Below, piece by piece: positions 57,693 through 61,924 of a stretch of DNA of 61,924 nt. The position numbers and the translations under genes are program-made. The notes beneath the pieces were generated by a model, which was given only the letters and a program-made list of their open reading frames with translations, was not told where the DNA came from and did not search any database. The stretch spans positions 1 through 61,924 of the forward strand of contig CAZSBB010000038.1 of assembly GCA_964605235.1 (NCBI GenBank). Direction: 5' to 3'. The DNA comes from CAZSBB01 sp964605235 (lineage in GTDB: Bacteria > Planctomycetota > Phycisphaerae > Phycisphaerales > Phycisphaeraceae). Position 1 is the stretch's first letter. Each line of letters begins with the position of its first letter.

Positions 57693-59179
57693 GCTTGCAT
57701 CGACTGCCGCAAACCCCGCCACGTCCACGCCAACTGCTCGGGGGTGCAGCGCGCGCCGCAGCCCAGCACCGTCAGCAGGGCGATGGGGATGAGCGTCGCC
57801 AGCAGATTGACAACCGCGTAGTAATGCAGCGCCAGCGCCTCGACGCGGAAGCTGATGATGACGCTCAGCGCTGTCCCCATCAGTCCGCCCCAGAATGCGG
57901 CCGTGGCGGTGACGCGCCGGCTCAGCAGCGCGACGAGGAACAGCGCCAGCAGCGGACTGCCCAGGCCGTTGATCACGCGGTTGGCGACGGCGAACAGCGT
58001 GCCCAGTTGCCCGACGGCAAAGCTCAGCCCGATGACCAGCACGCCCAGCGTCACAGTGAGCCACCCCGCGCGTCGGCCGACGTTTGCGTTGCTCGCTTGT
58101 GTATCCGCCGTGGTGAACTCGCTGCTCCAGGTGGCGACGCAGGCGTTGAGCCCGGAGTCCAGGCTCGACATCGCCGCCGCCAGTAATCCCGCGACGACGA
58201 CGCCCGTCACCCCGGCGGGCAACGCTTTGAGCAGCAGCGTCAGTTGTTCCATGCCCGGCAGTTTCAGTTGGCCGGCCTGGCTGGCGTGCACATGGGCGGC
58301 AATGCCCAGCAGGGTCAGCAGCACCATGGCGATCAGGGAGGTGACCACATTGAGCCAGAATCCCTGGGCGGCAGCGCGCGGGCTGCGCGCGGAGAGGTAG
58401 CGTTGCAGGATCATCTGGTCCGCGCCATAGCGGGCGAGGAAGGCGACGAAGGTGCCCAGCAGGCCGCTCCAGAAGGTGATGCGAATGCGGGGATCGAAGC
58501 TGAAGAAGTCGGGATCGAACGGGGTGAACGGGGCGGCTTGGTGATTGTGGTGGAAGACGTCGAACATCGCCCCCAGGCCGCCTTCCTGCTGCACGACCAC
58601 GCCGACCGCCAGCACGATGCTGCCGAGCATGACCCCAAACTGCGCGACATCGGTCCACATGACCGCCCGCAGGCCGCCCAGCGCGGTGTAGGCGATCGCC
58701 GCGACCCCGGCAAGGAGGATGAGCACCCACGCCGGCTGTTCCGTGATGCCCGCCAGCAGTCGGCCACAGGCGTACAGGGCGGTCGCCATCCACATCAAAC
58801 GCCAGAGCAGGAAAATGCCTGACGCCAGCCGGCGGGTGCGCGGGTCGAAGCGGCGTTCAAAATAGCCATAGGCGTTGATCAGCGGCAGACGCTGGTACAG
58901 CGGAATCACCACGCGCGTGATGGGCCACGCCACCAGCACGAAGACCGGCAGGCTGATCAGCACGTACAGGCCGAACTTGGCGACTTCGGCGGGATAGGCG
59001 GCATAGTTGACCGCGCTGAACACGCTGACCATCACCGACAAACCCACCGGCAGCCAGCCCATGCCGCGCCCCGCCAGGAAGTACGCCGCCGCGTCGCGGC
59101 CCTTGCCCCGCGCCAGCCAGCCCAGCGTCAACATTAACGCTAAATAAGCATCACACAGGATGAAATCAATCGCAGTCAT
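57659..59179 (-). CDS. sodium:solute symporter (SSS family)
   Basis: 506 aa, about 13-14 membrane segments. Na+-coupled uptake of a sugar, organic acid or amino acid. AYFLAGRGMGWLPVGLSVMVSVFSAVNYAAYPAEV at the start, YTALGGLRAVMWTDVAQ (family signature) and the AAAMSSLDSGLN sodium-site helix. Its 3' end overlaps the MlaE gene on the other strand by 34 bp. The start region is shared with a divergent pseudopilin gene 57 bp away. Confidence 0.9.
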   Translation of the reverse strand: MTAIDFILCDAYLALMLTLGWLARGKGRDAAAYFLAGRGMGWLPVGLSVMVSVFSAVNYAAYPAEVAKFGLYVLISLPVFVLVAWPITRVVIPLYQRLPLINAYGYFERRFDPRTRRLASGIFLLWRLMWMATALYACGRLLAGITEQPAWVLILLAGVAAIAYTALGGLRAVMWTDVAQFGVMLGSIVLAVGVVVQQEGGLGAMFDVFHHNHQAAPFTPFDPDFFSFDPRIRITFWSGLLGTFVAFLARYGADQMILQRYLSARSPRAAAQGFWLNVVTSLIAMVLLTLLGIAAHVHASQAGQLKLPGMEQLTLLLKALPAGVTGVVVAGLLAAAMSSLDSGLNACVATWSSEFTTADTQASNANVGRRAGWLTVTLGVLVIGLSFAVGQLGTLFAVANRVINGLGSPLLALFLVALLSRRVTATAAFWGGLMGTALSVIISFRVEALALHYYAVVNLLATLIPIALLTVLGCGARCTPEQLAWTWRGLRQSMQAQPNGEKISWP

Positions 59180-59235
59180 GGGGCGTTCATCAGATACAAT
59201 GATACTTTTACGGCGTCGCAGGAAAGGCGCTCCGC
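59180..59235. promoter_or_regulatory. short divergent promoter region
   Basis: 56 bp separate two divergent genes. GATAC-AAT-GATAC direct repeat with TACAAT (possible plus-strand -10) lies at about 59193-59208. GGAAAGGCG supplies a ribosome site for the plus-strand gene. Confidence 0.4.
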
Positions 59236-60021
59236 ATGCGACGAGCTTTCACCCTCATCGAACTGCTGGTGGTGATCTCCATCATCATGGTGCTCATCGG
59301 CATCCTGCTGCCCGCGCTGGCGAAGGTGCGCCAGCAGACGGTCTACACCCGTTGCCAGGTGAATCTCAAGCAGATCGTCACCGCGATCCTGACCTACGAG
59401 GTCGACCATGGCCGGCTGCCTGTGCATCCGTATGAAGCGGGCGATCATGAAGCCTTTCCGCCGACGATCAAAACCCTCACCCTGGACACCCGACCGCTGT
59501 ATGCACCATATATGAACGTGGACTACTTTGCCTGCCCCGCCATCAAGCCCTGGAAGCCCTCTGAGTCCGCTGCCGCCAGCGTTTCGGTGGACTATGTGCT
59601 GACTGCCGGTTACTACGGCCACGGCACGGGCAGCGGCGCCGGCGGCACGTTCACCAGCGTCTTTACCCGCAGCGAAGACCCCTGGAGCTTCAACGGCCAG
59701 CGCATGACCGCGCTCGCCGGCGACAAGAGCTATCTCGACCCGGTCACCATCCCCGGCACCAATCGGCACATCGTCAATCACCCCGGGGCCGCCAAAGGCT
59801 TCTCCGAATGGAGCCCGCCCGGGTTCGCCGGCTCCGCGTTCAAAGCTGAGTATCCCACCGGCACCGATGTCCGCTACGAAACCATCGTCAACTTCGGCTT
59901 CACCGATGGTCACGTCGAACGCTTTGGCGGCTCCCCCGACAGCAGCGCGCAGCTCATCCCCATCCCCAGCCTGATGGCGTCCCGCATCGGCAGCAACTAC
60001 CTGATGCCCATCGGCCCCTGA
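59236..60021 (+). CDS. pseudopilin-like protein (Y-X9-DG variant)
   Basis: 261 aa. MRRAFTLIELLVVISIIMVLIGILL is a prepilin signal with Ala at -1. Near the C-terminus Tyr stands in the usual His position: Y-ETIVNFGFT-DGHVERFGG. Otherwise the layout follows the other three pseudopilins in the window. Confidence 0.86.
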   Translation: MRRAFTLIELLVVISIIMVLIGILLPALAKVRQQTVYTRCQVNLKQIVTAILTYEVDHGRLPVHPYEAGDHEAFPPTIKTLTLDTRPLYAPYMNVDYFACPAIKPWKPSESAAASVSVDYVLTAGYYGHGTGSGAGGTFTSVFTRSEDPWSFNGQRMTALAGDKSYLDPVTIPGTNRHIVNHPGAAKGFSEWSPPGFAGSAFKAEYPTGTDVRYETIVNFGFTDGHVERFGGSPDSSAQLIPIPSLMASRIGSNYLMPIGP

Positions 60022-60022
60022 C

Positions 60023-60050
60023 CCCCCCGGAAGTTGTCCCCCGGAAGTTT
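60023..60050. repeat. CCCCCGGAAGTTGTCCCCCGGAAGTTT repeat
   Basis: Two direct copies of CCCCCGGAAGTT next to the pseudopilin stop codon. Confidence 0.7.
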
Positions 60051-60126
60051 TGCATTCGCGCAACGGTGCTGGACGCCGCGCGGATGAGGTGCTGCCGAAT
60101 CCCGCGGGTCGCAAACCTCACGCCCC

Positions 60127-61758
60127 TCACCTCTTGAGCAAACTCTTCCCCTCCATCGCCGCCGGCTGCTCCAGCCCCATCAATTCCAGCACCGTGGGGA
60201 AGATGTCCGCCAGCCGCCGACCCTGCGCCAGCTTCGCGCCCTGGCGCTGGTCGTCCACGATGATCGCTTCCACGTCATAGGTGGTGTGCGCGGTATGCGG
60301 GGCGTTGTTCACAAAGTCCCAGGTCTGCTCGGCGTTGCCATGATCAGCGGTGACGATCAGCTTGCCGCCCTTGGCGCGCACGGCATCGACGATCTGCCCG
60401 ACGCACTGGTCCACGGTTTCAATGGCCTGAATCACCGCCGGCAGCTTGCCGGTGTGGCCCACCATGTCGCCGTTGGCGAAGTTGACCAGAATGAAATCCT
60501 CGCAGTCGTCGGCCGCCACCCGGCTCAGCACGATCTGGCAGATTTCATGAGCGCTCATCTCGGGCTTGAGGTCATACGTCGGCACCTTGGGCGACTGCGC
60601 CAACTGCCGATTTTCGCCGGGGAAAGGTTTCTCGCGGTAGTCGTTGAAGAAGAACGTGACGTGGGGAAACTTTTCCGTCTCGGCGCAGCGGAACTGCGTC
60701 TTGCCCAGCCGGGACAGGTAGGCCGCGCCGATGTCTTCCATCTTGGGCGGCTTGGGATAGGCGACTTCCACCAGGTCGCCCAGGCTCTGGTCGTAAGCGG
60801 TCATGGTGACATACGCCGCCAGGTCCAGCTTGGGGCCGCGCTCGAAGCCGGGGGTGCCGCTGTCGGGGCTGGGGGGCACCTGGCCGAGGAATTCGGGCAT
60901 GCGGATGGCGCGGGTGAGTTCGCGCGGGCGGTCGCCGCGGAAGTTGACGAAGATCACCGAATCGCCGTCCGCGATGCGGGTGCGGGTCGGGTCGCCGATG
61001 TAGCGGGGGGTGACGAACTCGTCGCCTTGCTGGCTGTCGTTGGTCGGATGCTCGTAGTAATCCGCGATGGCGGCGGCGGCGCTGCCAAAGCGCGGCAAGT
61101 CGGCGTTGCGTCCGGTCAGCAGGTCATACGCCCGCTGCACGCGCTCCCAGCGATTGTCGCGGTCCATCGCGTAGTACCGCCCGCACACGCTGACGATCTG
61201 GCCCACGCCGATCTGCTTGAGCCTGGCGTCAACCTGTTCCAGAAAGCCTTTGCCGGTGAACGGGCCGGTGTCCCGACCATCGGTGAAAGCGTGGATGCAG
61301 ACGTTCTGTTGTTTGAGTTTGGCGCACAGCTCGACGCAGCCATACAGGTGATCGAGCAGGGCATGCACGCCGGCGTCGGAGCAGAGCGCCAGCAGATGCA
61401 CCTTGCCGCCACGCGCCTGGGCTTTCTTGATGGCGCCCTGGAGCACGGCATTGTCGAAGAACTTGCCTTCACGGATGGCGATGCTGATGCGCACCGAGTC
61501 CTGGTAGACCACGCGCCCGGCGCCGAGGTTCTGGTGGCCGACTTCGCTGTTGCCCATGGTGCCGTCGGGCAGGCCCACGTCTTCGCCGCTGGTGTGGATG
61601 AGCGTCCAGGGGTAGGTCGCCAGCAGTTCATCGCAGCGCGGCGTGTTGGCGAGTTTGACGGCGTTGACTTGATCCTGCTCGGGATTCGGATTGACGCCCC
61701 AGCCGTCGCGCACGATGAGCACCACCGGGCCGGGCTTGGCGGTTTGTGATGTGGACAT
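60127..61758 (-). CDS. gpmI: 2,3-bisphosphoglycerate-independent phosphoglycerate mutase
   Basis: 543 aa. Interconverts 3- and 2-phosphoglycerate; alkaline-phosphatase fold with two metals. VVLIVRDGWGVNPNPE (Asp18), catalytic Ser71 in GTMGNSEVGHQNLGAGR, then SDAGVHALLDHLYG, HAFTDGRDTGP, DRDNRWERV, FVNFRGDRPRELTRA, FANGDMVGHTG and TADHGNAEQTWD are all present. Slightly longer than the usual 510 aa. Start at 61758 (MSTSQTAKPG). Confidence 0.96.
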   Translation of the reverse strand: MSTSQTAKPGPVVLIVRDGWGVNPNPEQDQVNAVKLANTPRCDELLATYPWTLIHTSGEDVGLPDGTMGNSEVGHQNLGAGRVVYQDSVRISIAIREGKFFDNAVLQGAIKKAQARGGKVHLLALCSDAGVHALLDHLYGCVELCAKLKQQNVCIHAFTDGRDTGPFTGKGFLEQVDARLKQIGVGQIVSVCGRYYAMDRDNRWERVQRAYDLLTGRNADLPRFGSAAAAIADYYEHPTNDSQQGDEFVTPRYIGDPTRTRIADGDSVIFVNFRGDRPRELTRAIRMPEFLGQVPPSPDSGTPGFERGPKLDLAAYVTMTAYDQSLGDLVEVAYPKPPKMEDIGAAYLSRLGKTQFRCAETEKFPHVTFFFNDYREKPFPGENRQLAQSPKVPTYDLKPEMSAHEICQIVLSRVAADDCEDFILVNFANGDMVGHTGKLPAVIQAIETVDQCVGQIVDAVRAKGGKLIVTADHGNAEQTWDFVNNAPHTAHTTYDVEAIIVDDQRQGAKLAQGRRLADIFPTVLELMGLEQPAAMEGKSLLKR

Positions 61759-61924
61759 GCGAAAACCCTCCATTGGCTGCGCCAGGCGGTGGCGCGAGTG
61801 AAGGGCGAATTGTAGTGAATGCGTGCAGCGGCGCGCAGCGACCAGAGCGCTGCGAGTACGAGCCCCGCGCGTGACAACTTTATGCGCCAGCCGCGTTAAC
61901 CCCTTGCGCCCAGCGCAGTTGGCG

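Noticed and set aside
56766..58793. 675-codon minus-strand frame across mlaE and the symporter gene
   Set aside because: It overlays two recognised genes in a different frame and has no coherent fold.
1..61924. tRNA or rRNA genes
   Set aside because: I inspected the larger gaps for tRNA-like cloverleaf ends and rRNA words and found none; short tRNAs in odd places could still be missed without a covariance search.

Overview
The window is high-GC, densely packed bacterial chromosome, most likely from a planctomycete and plausibly the class Phycisphaerae. The reasons are: four scattered pseudopilin-like proteins with a processed FTLIE-type N-terminus and a C-terminal DGH motif, a PEP-CTERM protein, a DUF1570-type HExxH protein, squalene-cyclase-like repeat proteins, and several families of short dispersed palindromic repeats of the kind common in planctomycete genomes. 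The lineage is inferred; there is no rRNA gene here, and I recognised no tRNA, CRISPR array, transposase or integrase.

Layout. 0-4.6 kb: a reduced division/cell-wall cluster (rsmH, LysM membrane protein, FtsL-like protein, ftsI). 4.6-6.1 kb: a three-unit tandem repeat array and a low-GC repetitive stretch flanking a PEP-CTERM gene. 6.2-12 kb: an asparagine synthetase with an extra C-terminal domain, a secreted toroid-repeat protein, two small membrane proteins and a pseudopilin. 12-26 kb: housekeeping genes (ketosynthase-like, purD, pheS, a HEPN/small-protein pair, purC, isocitrate dehydrogenase, truA) mixed with a flippase-like protein, cupin, hydrolase, globin and a zinc-ribbon protein. 26.4-37.5 kb: a surface-polysaccharide locus (UDP-sugar dehydrogenase, rfbABCD for dTDP-rhamnose, glycosyltransferase, fused methyltransferase, Wzx-type flippase, C39-like membrane protease). 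37.5-45.5 kb: a probably abundant pseudopilin with a structured leader and strong terminator, then a LacI-controlled sugar ABC importer operon without its own ATPase. 45.6-61.9 kb: FAH-family hydrolase, accD, DUF1570 protein, pdxH, SRPBCC protein, gyrB, hisI, a ThuA/creatininase/aldo-keto reductase group, an MlaE-type permease, a sodium:solute symporter, a pseudopilin and gpmI.

Two window-wide patterns stand out. First, at least 13 genes have a TANNNT hexamer ending only 6-10 nt before the start codon, mostly without a Shine-Dalgarno sequence. This looks like a large set of leaderless mRNAs driven by -10-centred promoters, and it helps fix several starts. Second, at least five families of short inverted-repeat elements are spread between genes. 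Some supply C-terminal codons and stop codons to their neighbours, and one CCCCCGGAAGT-like family lies inside coding N-termini. The best candidates for undescribed small systems are the HEPN plus 93-residue protein pair between pheS and purC, the ParB/sulfiredoxin-like plus methyltransferase fusion, and a twin TGTCACC-N10-GGTGACA operator between pdxH and an SRPBCC gene.
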